From: an uncultured Muribaculaceae bacterium
GTDB taxonomy: Bacteria; Bacteroidota; Bacteroidia; Bacteroidales; Muribaculaceae
Direction: 5' to 3'
Assembly: GCA_947628305.1 (NCBI GenBank)
Contig: CANQZG010000007.1
Coordinates: 62,001 to 126,000, forward strand
DNA length: 64,000 bases
The notes under the pieces are model-generated. The model saw nothing but the letters and a program-made list of their open reading frames with translations, was not told the origin of the DNA and ran no database searches. Made by a program: the position numbers and the translations under genes. Positions 44,770-53,313 of the stretch are shown here, piece after piece (the stretch's first letter is position 1; each line of letters starts with the position of its first letter).

Positions 44770-46365
44770 TTATTTGAGTTTATCAACAGGACTCTTATGA
44801 TTTATGGCCTCGATTATTTCGGATGGAATCACAGCTACACTTTTCCCCGAATATGTACGCGTAGAGCCATCTTTGTATTGAATTGTAATTGAGTGTATTT
44901 TGCCGTATTCTACAATATCCGTAAACCATACATACTCGAAGTCGTATGATGCCGTCTCATCAGGGCCTATCGGACCAATCCCACGGCGGGTGATTAAAGA
45001 TTTTCCTCTTGATGTCACTGGGTCATCGACCGCATTGTACCCGATGAAATTGAAAGTTATGTATTTTATAGTTTTATTGGATGAATTAAGTAGTTCAAAG
45101 CTCATGCCTGTACCCTCGGTGTATTCACTCATGTCGTATGGGCGGCATTCAAGGATGACCAATCCGTTTTTTGCGTATGAGTGAAAAGTCTTCAATTTTT
45201 CAAGCCTGTTGTTCAATGAAATAAAGTGGCCATAGTGTTTTGCTGTCTCGAAAAAATCATCTCTGATTTCATTTGAGGCATTGATTAAAGAATCCAGTTT
45301 TTCGGCATAAGATTCGGCAATTGTAACATCGCTGCATTTGACGAAAAATGCCTTACCGTCCATTATTGCTTTATAATAGTCAGTCTCGCGAACATTTAAT
45401 TTATCTCCAATTAGCAGAATGCTGCTTTGGGGTATCGTAGTGTCATATCCCAATGGAGAGTATCCAGGTTCGATGGATTGTGAAACGGGAGTGCTGTAAG
45501 AGGTCGTGTATCCAATGATTACATCAAATCCAAAGTGCCCTTTTTTCTTTTGTATATCGGTGGAGTCAGGGATTTCATAATCGATATAATAAACCTTGCT
45601 TTTCTCAACTTCTTCATCATATTCTTGTTTGGTTATTATTTTGTCTAAATAGTAGTAAGATGAAGCGGACTTGCCTAAATCCAGTTCATAAGGAACACTA
45701 TTTTTAGAGGTAAAAGACAATTTGATATTGGGAGATGTCACTATATTGTATCCACCGTAGTATATTGATAAGAAATGTTCCCCGGATAACAACTTTATGG
45801 ACGTATAAGTGTCTTTGTAATTGTTGGATGATTTCTTGTAAAAATCAGTGTCAATCCAATTCTTAATCAGATTTTTTGTCGAGCAAGAGTAAATTTTCCA
45901 ATCGGAGAAAGATTTATCAATTGTTAAAAATATGGGTTCGGTTGTGTCATAATCAAGAAGTCTTAATTCGAATGAATCAATAGAAAACAAAGTTCTCTTA
46001 AAGGTTACATCTAACAGACCGAATGCTTTGTTGCAAATTGAATCTGTCGGAGTCACGAATCTGTCTCCCTCCCTGATGCCTTTATAAGCATAATTCAAGA
46101 TATAATCCTTGCCTTCTTTGATTTTTTTGCTACGTTTGTTTTTAAGCCATACGGTGTCAGGAAATTCTTTGCGTATTGTCGGAACAGATTTATAATGTGT
46201 ATCCAGAATGATGCTATCGCCGACAAAGGCTTTGATTCGTTTAAGGTCTTGGTCTGAATATGTTTCAGGTATATATTTTTTGAAAAAATCGTAGAAATAG
46301 TTGTCGGAAGCGAGAGTTGTGAGAAATGATGCAGAGATAACAGCCAATAGAAAATATCGTATCAT
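44770..46365 (-). CDS. Unknown secreted protein, A+T-rich
   Basis: 531 residues with a signal peptide (MIRYFLLAVISASFLTTLAS). No family recognised. Rich in Lys, Ser, Tyr and Asp, mainly beta-type in prediction by eye, with SYAEKLDSLINASNEI a possible helical stretch and a C-terminal beta domain (LVILECRPYDMSEYTEGTGM ... SYDFEYVWFTDIV) that resembles proteins comparing effects of fluid or protein 'FxxVxW' sandwich domains only loosely. The gene is clearly richer in A+T than tcdA and shares that with the restriction-modification pair next door, divergent with a 146-bp gap. It may have come in with them or be a strain-specific envelope protein. Confidence 0.65.
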   Translation of the reverse strand: MIRYFLLAVISASFLTTLASDNYFYDFFKKYIPETYSDQDLKRIKAFVGDSIILDTHYKSVPTIRKEFPDTVWLKNKRSKKIKEGKDYILNYAYKGIREGDRFVTPTDSICNKAFGLLDVTFKRTLFSIDSFELRLLDYDTTEPIFLTIDKSFSDWKIYSCSTKNLIKNWIDTDFYKKSSNNYKDTYTSIKLLSGEHFLSIYYGGYNIVTSPNIKLSFTSKNSVPYELDLGKSASSYYYLDKIITKQEYDEEVEKSKVYYIDYEIPDSTDIQKKKGHFGFDVIIGYTTSYSTPVSQSIEPGYSPLGYDTTIPQSSILLIGDKLNVRETDYYKAIMDGKAFFVKCSDVTIAESYAEKLDSLINASNEIRDDFFETAKHYGHFISLNNRLEKLKTFHSYAKNGLVILECRPYDMSEYTEGTGMSFELLNSSNKTIKYITFNFIGYNAVDDPVTSRGKSLITRRGIGPIGPDETASYDFEYVWFTDIVEYGKIHSITIQYKDGSTRTYSGKSVAVIPSEIIEAINHKSPVDKLK

Positions 46366-46511
46366 ATAAACTTGGTGATATATAATTGTTAAATTGAGTT
46401 ATTGCAAATATACGGAAATTTATTTGAATACATTAAATTTGAAATAATATCATAGAGGTTATTGTAAAATACTCCAATAAAATAGTAACTTTACAATCTA
46501 AATATTTTTTA

Positions 46512-47753
46512 ATGTCAAATACAGCACTTGCATACAGGAAAACTTCTATGTTTGATTCTATTGACCTTGTAACGAGCTGGGTTAATAGAAAATTTATGTA
46601 TCCTGATAGGAAAATAAGACTTGCCACATCATTTAGTGGCATTGGTGCGATAGAGCATGCGTTTCAAAGGTTAGGCCTTAATTATGAGATTGTTTTCGCC
46701 GGTGATATAGATGAAAAATGTCGCAAATCCTATTTTGCAAATTATCCAATAACAGAAGATAGATGGCATTCAGATATTCATGATTTTGATGCAACTCCAT
46801 ATCTTGGACATGTAGATTTGTTTGTGGGAGGGGCACCATGCCAGGCTTTTTCAATGGTCGGAAAGAGAAAGGGTTTTGATGATACACGAGGAACGTTATT
46901 TAGAGAATTTGCTCGTGTTGTGAAAGAGTGTCGCCCAAAAGTTTTTATCTTTGAAAATGTTAAGGGATTGCTTAATCACGATGGGGGGAATACATGGGAA
47001 GTAATGCGTCGAACGTTTGAAGACTACTGTGGGTATAATATCTATTATCAAACGTTAAACAGTAAGGACTTTGGTATACCACAACATAGAGAGCGAATAT
47101 TCTGTATCGGTTTTTTGGATAGAACAACATTATTTGATTTCCCTGTTCCAATCCCGCTTCAATATAAAATGTATGATTTCTTAGAAGATTCGATATCTAC
47201 GAAATATTTTTTGCGGGAAAAGGGAATCAAATTCGTTACGTCCCATAAGAATCATGTGAAATGTTATACGCAGATAAACGGAGATATTGCTCTTTGTCAA
47301 AAACGAAATCAACAGTTTAATTGGCATGGAGACTTTGTATATCACCCACAGGGAATGAATGAGCAAATAGAAAAAGGATGGGATGATTTTATTTTTGATG
47401 TCAGAGATGTCGAAGAAAAGTATTATTTGTCAGATAAGGTAAAGAAATATGTACTAACTCCGGGAACAAAAAATTTTAGAACTACAATCAAAACGGATTT
47501 GGATATTGCCAGACCGTTACTTCAATCAATGCATAAAATGCATAGAGCTGGAGTTGATAACTATGTGACCCATTCAGGTCGCATAAGAAAATTAACACCA
47601 CGGGAATGCCTACGATTAATGGGTTTTAGGGATACTTTTAAAATTGTAGTGTCAGATACCTCTATGTACCAACAAGCGGGTAATAGTATAGTTGTAGATG
47701 TTTTAATCGCGATATTGAAGCAGCTTGATATAACAAAATATGGTGAAATATGA
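46512..47753 (+). CDS. Type II DNA C5-cytosine methyltransferase
   Basis: 413 residues. Transfers a methyl group to C5 of cytosine and protects host DNA from the adjacent nuclease. Motifs in order: LATSFSGIGAIEHAFQRLG (I), FAGDIDEKC (II), VDLFVGGAPCQAFSMVGKRKG split as motif IV with catalytic Cys in PCQAFS, FIFENVKGLL (VI), FGIPQHRERIFCIGF (VIII), and RKLTPRECLRLMGF with QQAGNSIVVDVL (IX-X). The variable region between VIII and IX (about residues 225-350) would read the target, which I cannot predict. The ~40 residues before motif I are extra. A TAACTTTA box lies about 20 bp upstream. A+T-rich against the window. Confidence 0.95.
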   Translation: MSNTALAYRKTSMFDSIDLVTSWVNRKFMYPDRKIRLATSFSGIGAIEHAFQRLGLNYEIVFAGDIDEKCRKSYFANYPITEDRWHSDIHDFDATPYLGHVDLFVGGAPCQAFSMVGKRKGFDDTRGTLFREFARVVKECRPKVFIFENVKGLLNHDGGNTWEVMRRTFEDYCGYNIYYQTLNSKDFGIPQHRERIFCIGFLDRTTLFDFPVPIPLQYKMYDFLEDSISTKYFLREKGIKFVTSHKNHVKCYTQINGDIALCQKRNQQFNWHGDFVYHPQGMNEQIEKGWDDFIFDVRDVEEKYYLSDKVKKYVLTPGTKNFRTTIKTDLDIARPLLQSMHKMHRAGVDNYVTHSGRIRKLTPRECLRLMGFRDTFKIVVSDTSMYQQAGNSIVVDVLIAILKQLDITKYGEI

Positions 47754-48736
47754 TTTTAGCAGGTCAAAAATTTGTAATATCGGATACACTTGATTCTTCA
47801 ATAACGGTGCCGGACTGCATTGTCAAAAGGAGTAACAAGATAGGTAAGGGGAATGGAGAGGCAAAGCTATATGTATCTCCCAAGGACAATATGTATGAGT
47901 TCTTTGGGACCTCTGGATTTAAAGTCCGTTGCTTTGTTTTAAAGCAAGACCTGATTGATTATATGAATGCTATTCATGCGGAGTATTTGCATCCTACGCA
48001 ACAATATAGAGAAGCGTCTGAAATGCCCAAGTTGTGGTTGCAAAGGCTACATGAAATATCGTTGTTGCCAGATGTAATCGAATTTGATGTATATGACCAG
48101 GTTCAGATTTCAGGTGTGCGAGGCTATGTGAAATCAGATGGAAGAGGATATGATATTATTCGGGAGATATCATTGCCATTAGTCAGTTATATTTCGGTTA
48201 TGCGATTGATTGATTCGAGTGGAGCGACAATATTTTATTGGAAATTATTTGCTGATTTTGATGCGATATCTGATAAACGAGATGCATTGGTATATATTTA
48301 TGGAAAGAAAGGAATAGAGGAAATATCTAAAACAACTAAAGAAAACTCTCGACAAAAGGAGATAAGTAATGCCCGTAAAGGGCAGGGGCAATATCGAGAT
48401 AGATTATTGGCAGAATGCCACTATTGTCCGATTACGATGATTAATGATGATAGATTGCTTATAGCAAGTCACATTAAGCCTTGGGCAGTTTCCTCTGATA
48501 GGGAAAAAGTAGACCATAAAAACGGCTTTATACTTTCTCCGTTGTATGATAGATTATTTGATAAAGGATTCATGACATTTACACAAGATAGAAGAATTGT
48601 ATTATCAAATTGGATTTCACCGGCAAATAAAAAGCGAATAGGAGTCAAAGATGGTCAGTTCGTTCAATATTTGCCATTGGATGAATTTCGACAAAGTTAT
48701 ATGGAGTTTCATAGAACGTCTGTTTTTAAAGGTTGA
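47750..48736 (+). CDS. HNH restriction endonuclease
   Basis: 328 residues. The C-terminal half is an HNH_2-type nuclease: CHYCPITMINDDRLLIASHI, KPWAVSSDREKVDHKNGFIL and SPLYDRLFDKGFMTF, with ASHIKPW supplying the catalytic His and NG the Asn. The N-terminal ~170 residues are unrecognised and probably recognise DNA. The start overlaps the methyltransferase stop by 4 nt (ATGA), the order and coupling usual for a type II pair in which the methylase is made first. No controller (C) protein or Vsr repair nuclease is seen. Same A+T-rich composition as the methyltransferase. Confidence 0.88.
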   Translation: MILAGQKFVISDTLDSSITVPDCIVKRSNKIGKGNGEAKLYVSPKDNMYEFFGTSGFKVRCFVLKQDLIDYMNAIHAEYLHPTQQYREASEMPKLWLQRLHEISLLPDVIEFDVYDQVQISGVRGYVKSDGRGYDIIREISLPLVSYISVMRLIDSSGATIFYWKLFADFDAISDKRDALVYIYGKKGIEEISKTTKENSRQKEISNARKGQGQYRDRLLAECHYCPITMINDDRLLIASHIKPWAVSSDREKVDHKNGFILSPLYDRLFDKGFMTFTQDRRIVLSNWISPANKKRIGVKDGQFVQYLPLDEFRQSYMEFHRTSVFKG

Positions 48737-48742
48737 ATTATT

Positions 48743-49654
48743 ATGAATGAATTGCTGGAGAGGGCGGCGCGGCTTTGTTTGACGGCGCACCGTGGACAGG
48801 TCGACAAGGCCGGAAAGGCTTATTTCATGCACCCGATGAGGGTGGCGATGAGTTGTGCGACCGACGAGGAACGCATTGTCGCGATGCTCCACGATGTAAT
48901 CGAGGACACGGAACTGACGGCGGAATCACTTTTATGCCAAGGTTTCCCGAAAGATATTGTCGACGCAGTCATCTCGGTCACGCGTAACGAAGGGGAGATT
49001 TACGAAGAGTTTATTGAGCGATGTGTCGTGAATCCTATCGGTCGTAATGTGAAATTGCGCGACCTTGAGGATAATATGAACCTGTTGAGGCTTGAATCGG
49101 TTGATGAGGCTATGACAGAGAGGTTTAACCGTTACCTGAAGGCGCACCGACGGCTGTCACAAGGTGTTGTAGGCAATATTGAGCCTGAATTTAATATTGA
49201 TGCTTTGCCTGAATTGGATGGGGATGCGCCGATGCAGGTGACACGCATCGTGTCGTCGGCATCGTCGGCTGAAATCGCCCGTATCCGTGCCGAGGAGGCT
49301 GCTAAAGGACGTATGGTGCCGCATGACCCGTTGGCTTGGACTGGTAAATCCTACAACAAGGAGAAGCCACAGGTGAGAATGCCTGACGGGTCAATCATCT
49401 GTGAGGAACACGGTATAGGGACGTTTGTAAAGGTTATTCGGCAGATAGGTGTCGATGAGGTCGCCACACTTGGATTGACGTATGGTAAAAATTATCCGTT
49501 GTTGTCGCGTGAAAATTTGCGTGGGAAATATACACGTGTCGATGGAGGCTGGTGGTTGCTTTCCAACTTCCCTAATGTACGCAAGACCGAATTCATTAAT
49601 AAAATCGCCGATGTTCTCGGCCTTGACATCAAGGCTGTGGATGTCGCGAAATGA
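48743..49654 (+). CDS. HD-domain (SpoT/Mesh1-like) hydrolase fused to an unnamed C-terminal module
   Basis: 303 residues. Residues ~1-140 are an HD domain of the RelA/SpoT hydrolase type: LTAHRGQVDKAGKAYFMHPM, IVAMLHDVIEDTEL and NVKLRDLEDNMNLLRLE, so (p)ppGpp or a related nucleotide is the likely substrate; no synthetase domain is present. A charged linker follows (AEIARIRAEEAAKGR). Residues 211-303 match the last 92 residues of the GmrSD-like protein (about 26 identities by hand): GTFVKVIRQIGVDEV, KNYPLLS, DGGWWLLSN, INKIADVLGLDIK. It starts 6 bp after the nuclease stop but has host-like composition, so the A+T-rich pair may have inserted in front of it. Confidence 0.85.
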   Translation: MNELLERAARLCLTAHRGQVDKAGKAYFMHPMRVAMSCATDEERIVAMLHDVIEDTELTAESLLCQGFPKDIVDAVISVTRNEGEIYEEFIERCVVNPIGRNVKLRDLEDNMNLLRLESVDEAMTERFNRYLKAHRRLSQGVVGNIEPEFNIDALPELDGDAPMQVTRIVSSASSAEIARIRAEEAAKGRMVPHDPLAWTGKSYNKEKPQVRMPDGSIICEEHGIGTFVKVIRQIGVDEVATLGLTYGKNYPLLSRENLRGKYTRVDGGWWLLSNFPNVRKTEFINKIADVLGLDIKAVDVAK

Positions 49655-49669
49655 GATGCGACGCGTCTT

Positions 49670-49701
49670 TTTGCATTTTAGGTGAAAAAAATGTAACTTT
49701 G
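49670..49701 (+). promoter_or_regulatory. Promoter of topoisomerase IV subunit A gene
   Basis: TTTG (49670-49673), 20-nt spacer, TAACTTTG (49694-49701), 28 bp before the start. Confidence 0.7.
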
Positions 49702-49729
49702 TGGGATAAACAGTTTCTAATATCCCCCT

Positions 49730-52456
49730 ATGAGCCAAGACTTGACATCCGATACCTTTGAAGAAATTCCCGATGAAAACAACAATAGCGTTGGCGATGA
49801 TGCCCTTGGGCGACAGGAATCGGTGTCGCCACGACACTCGTCGATGATTGACGGGGCCAACGATGTCGTGAAGCATCATCTGCGCGGGATGTATCAGAGT
49901 TGGTTCTTGGAGTATGCTTCATACGTTATCCTTGAGCGTGCTGTCCCGCATGTCGATGACGGCCTTAAACCCGTGCAGCGACGCATCCTTCACTCGATGA
50001 AGGAACTTGATGACGGGCGTTTCAACAAGGTCGCCAATATCGTGGGCAACACGATGCAATATCACCCCCACGGCGACGCATCGATATATGAGGCTCTTGT
50101 TCAGCTGGGGCAGAAAGACCTGCTCGTCGAGACACAGGGTAACTGGGGTAACATACTGACCGGGGCGTCAGCTGCTGCCGGACGTTATATCGAGGCGCGC
50201 CTGTCACAGTTTGCACTTGACGTCCTGTATAATCCCAAGGTCACTGATTGGACGTTGAGTTATGACGGTCGCAAGAAAGAGCCGGTAACGTTGCCTGCGA
50301 AATTCCCTTTGTTGCTCGCACAGGGGGTTGAGGGCATCGCTGTCGGATTGTCATCAAAGATTCTTCCTCATAATTTCAACGAGATACTGGATGCGGCGGT
50401 CGCCTATCTGCGTGGCGAGGAATTTGTCCTGTACCCCGACTTCGTGACCGGCGGATTTATCGATGTGTCGCGTTATAACGACGGCGAGCGTGGCGGGACG
50501 GTAAAAATCAGGGCCAAGATTGAGAAAATTGACAACAAGACCCTTGCCATAACCGAAATACCCTACGGCAAGACGACCGCGACATTGATAGACTCGATAT
50601 TAAAGGCGTTCGAGTCAGGCAAAATCAAGATACGCAAGGTCGATGACAACACGGCCATGAACGCCAATATCCTTGTGCATCTGTTGCCGGGAACATCGAG
50701 CGACAAGACAATCGATGCACTTTATGCCTTTACCGATTGTGAGGTGTCGGTGTCGCCCAACTGCTGTGTTATTTCAGAGGATAAACCTCATTTCCTCGGT
50801 GTCAGTGACGTGTTGCGTCACAGCGTTGATACTACCCGTGAAATTCTGCGTAAGGAGTTGCAGATTAAACTTCATGAGGTGCGCGAACAGTTGTTCTTTG
50901 CATCGTTGGAACGTATATTCATCGAGGAGCGAATCTACAAGGACAAGGAATATGAGCAGAGCAAGACGCGTGAACATGCAATCGCACACATTGACCGCCG
51001 TCTTGAACCATGGAAACCGTCACTCGTGCGCGAGGTGACTGAGGATGACATCATCCGTCTGTTTGAAATCAAGATGGGCCGCATCCTCAAGTTTGCCGCC
51101 GACAAGTGTGACGAGCAGATTGCCGCCTTTAACGCCCGCATAGACGAGCTTGAGGGTTTCCTTGCCGACATGACTGCCTATACAATCGGATGGTATGAAC
51201 GTCTGAAAGAAAAATACGGTGAGAATTATCCGCGAATGACCGTTATCCGCGGGTTTGACAATATCGAGGCCGCCAATGTGGCCGAGGCCAATGAAAAGTT
51301 GTACATTAACCGGGAGGAAGGTTTCATCGGCACGGGGCTGAAAAAGGATGAGTTCCTTTGCAACTGTTCAAGTATAGACGATGTGATAATCTTCTACAAA
51401 GATGGCCGTTACAAGATTGTCAAGGTGCAGGATAAACTGTTCATAGGTAAGAATGTGATGTATGTTAACGTGTTCAAGCGTAACGACACCCGCACGATTT
51501 ACAATGCCATTTATCAGAATGGAAAGGGCGGCGTGTATTACATGAAACGTTTCGCTGTGACAGGGGTGACACGCGACAAAGAGTATAACCTGACCCCGGG
51601 ACTTCCGGGAACACGGGTCAACTGGTTCACAGTCAATCCTAATGGTGAGGCCGAGGTTGTCAAAGTGACGCTTAAGCCCAAGGCGCGGTTAAAGACGTTG
51701 CAGTTTGATGTCGATTTCGGCGAATTGGCAATCAAGGGAAAGGGTGCGCAGGGTAACATCGTGACGAAAAACGAGGTGCATCGTTTCTCCCTGAAGGAGA
51801 AAGGGGCTTCGACCCTCGGTGGGCGCAAGGTTTGGTTTGACCCCGATGTGTTGAGGCTGAACTATGACGGACGAGGCGAATATCTTGGGGAGTTTGCCGG
51901 GGATGACCGTGTCCTCGTTGTCCTTGACAACGGTGAATATTATATGTCAAACTTTGACGCGTCCAATCATTATGAGGACAATATCCTGCGTATCGAGAAA
52001 TATCGCAAGGGACATGTGTGGACTGCGGTGTTATACGATGCTGACCAAGGTTTCAACTATATCAAACGATTCACATTTGAACTGTCGGCCAAGCGTCAGC
52101 GGTTTATCGGTGACAATGAAAAGTCCAGGTTGCTGATATTGAGCGATGCCCCGGGGGCGCGTTTCACCGTCACCCTCGGCGGTGGTGACTCTTGGCGAGA
52201 CCCGTTGGACATTGTCGCCATGGATTTTATCGCGGTCAAGTCTTTCAAGGCCAAGGGAAAACGCATCACCAATTGCGAGGTCGCCGAAATCATTGAGTCA
52301 GAGCCTGTCGATGTCGTTGTGGATGATGAGGCTGACAGTGAGGCCGAAAATGATACCGATGCAGCGGAGTTGGCTGAAGAACTTGAGCCGGAGCGTTCCG
52401 ACGATGAAATCCGTGATGAAATCAATGGGCAAAAACGATTGTTTGAAAATGAATAG
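49730..52456 (+). CDS. parC: DNA topoisomerase IV subunit A
   Basis: 908 residues. Type IIA topoisomerase breakage-reunion subunit. After an acidic ~35-residue start: YASYVILERAVPHVDDGLKP, QRRILHSMKELDDGRFNKVA, HPHGDASIYEALVQLGQKD, and the catalytic-Tyr region AAGRYIEARLSQFALDVLYN, with GYDGRKKEPVTLPAKFPLLL-type gate residues following. The C-terminal pinwheel lacks a clear GyrA-box and ends in an acidic tail (SEAENDTDAAELAEELEPER), as in Bacteroidetes ParC-like proteins rather than GyrA. Its ParE partner is not in the window. The stop is overlapped by the next gene. Confidence 0.92.
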   Translation: MSQDLTSDTFEEIPDENNNSVGDDALGRQESVSPRHSSMIDGANDVVKHHLRGMYQSWFLEYASYVILERAVPHVDDGLKPVQRRILHSMKELDDGRFNKVANIVGNTMQYHPHGDASIYEALVQLGQKDLLVETQGNWGNILTGASAAAGRYIEARLSQFALDVLYNPKVTDWTLSYDGRKKEPVTLPAKFPLLLAQGVEGIAVGLSSKILPHNFNEILDAAVAYLRGEEFVLYPDFVTGGFIDVSRYNDGERGGTVKIRAKIEKIDNKTLAITEIPYGKTTATLIDSILKAFESGKIKIRKVDDNTAMNANILVHLLPGTSSDKTIDALYAFTDCEVSVSPNCCVISEDKPHFLGVSDVLRHSVDTTREILRKELQIKLHEVREQLFFASLERIFIEERIYKDKEYEQSKTREHAIAHIDRRLEPWKPSLVREVTEDDIIRLFEIKMGRILKFAADKCDEQIAAFNARIDELEGFLADMTAYTIGWYERLKEKYGENYPRMTVIRGFDNIEAANVAEANEKLYINREEGFIGTGLKKDEFLCNCSSIDDVIIFYKDGRYKIVKVQDKLFIGKNVMYVNVFKRNDTRTIYNAIYQNGKGGVYYMKRFAVTGVTRDKEYNLTPGLPGTRVNWFTVNPNGEAEVVKVTLKPKARLKTLQFDVDFGELAIKGKGAQGNIVTKNEVHRFSLKEKGASTLGGRKVWFDPDVLRLNYDGRGEYLGEFAGDDRVLVVLDNGEYYMSNFDASNHYEDNILRIEKYRKGHVWTAVLYDADQGFNYIKRFTFELSAKRQRFIGDNEKSRLLILSDAPGARFTVTLGGGDSWRDPLDIVAMDFIAVKSFKAKGKRITNCEVAEIIESEPVDVVVDDEADSEAENDTDAAELAEELEPERSDDEIRDEINGQKRLFENE

Positions 52457-53300
52457 AATTCTGATGTACTTGGCTATGTCATTAGTCGCGATAGGTAATA
52501 ATCTTCGCGCCGATGACAATGTCGAGACCTTACGGCCTGTCACGGCGGCCTATACGGTCGAGCTTGGTTCGTCACATCTGACCGATACCTACCTTAGCCC
52601 TATAAAATATGACGGATGGCATGCTGCCTTTAATTATGAACGCCGTCAGGCTATGAGGTTTGACCCTGAACACTGGACGATGCGTCTTGAGGCGCGTGTC
52701 GGTGTGGATTGTGGCGACAACATTGCCCGCAATGCCACTATGTGGAATCTTGATGTCTCATTCCGTTGGGGGATGATGCGCCGATGGAAAGTGGCCGATG
52801 GTCTGACTCTCGCTGCTGGTGGTTCAACGGGAATCAATGGTGGTTGCCTGTATAATGCCCGCAACGGCAACAATCCAGTGTCGGCCAAGGCGGCGTGGAC
52901 TGTGAACCTTACAGGATATGCCGCTTATAATATGAGGTTGTGGCGGTTGCCTGTGACGTTGTGTTATCAACCGACATTGCCTGTCACGGGGGCGTTTTTC
53001 TCTCCCGACTATGGTGAGCTGTATTATGAAATATATCTTGGGAACCATTCGGGACTTGCCCACTGTGCCTGGTGGGGCAACTATTTCAGACTTGACAACC
53101 AATTGACCGCTGACATCCATTTCGGGGCGACATCATTGCGGGTAGGGTATCGGTGTGACATATTGTCAACAAAGGCCAACGAAATCACGACCAATGTTAT
53201 AACCCATAGTGCCGTTATCGGTGTATCAGGTGAATGGATGAGTTATAATCCGAGCAAAGGTCTGTCAGACAAGGCGCGTATCATCTCTGCGTTGTTTTGA
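52449..53300 (+). CDS. DUF3316 secreted protein
   Basis: 283 residues from the ATG at 52449, which overlaps the parC end by 8 nt; the longer open frame runs inside parC and is a shadow. Signal peptide (MNRILMYLAMSLVAIGNNLRA). The mature protein is a beta-rich Bacteroidetes family: TAAYTVELGSSHLTDTYLSP, WGMMRRWKVADGLTLAAGG, YNARNGNNPVSAKAAWTVNL and GHSGLAHCAWWGNYFRLDN-like segments (sequence NHSGLAHCAWWGNYFRLDNQ). Probably an outer-membrane-associated barrel; function unknown. Confidence 0.82.
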   Translation: MNRILMYLAMSLVAIGNNLRADDNVETLRPVTAAYTVELGSSHLTDTYLSPIKYDGWHAAFNYERRQAMRFDPEHWTMRLEARVGVDCGDNIARNATMWNLDVSFRWGMMRRWKVADGLTLAAGGSTGINGGCLYNARNGNNPVSAKAAWTVNLTGYAAYNMRLWRLPVTLCYQPTLPVTGAFFSPDYGELYYEIYLGNHSGLAHCAWWGNYFRLDNQLTADIHFGATSLRVGYRCDILSTKANEITTNVITHSAVIGVSGEWMSYNPSKGLSDKARIISALF

Positions 53301-53313
53301 GTAGTACAATTTT

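Noticed and set aside
52146-52448. N-terminal extension of the DUF3316 gene
   Set aside because: Lies in another frame of parC; the ATG at 52449 begins a proper signal peptide.
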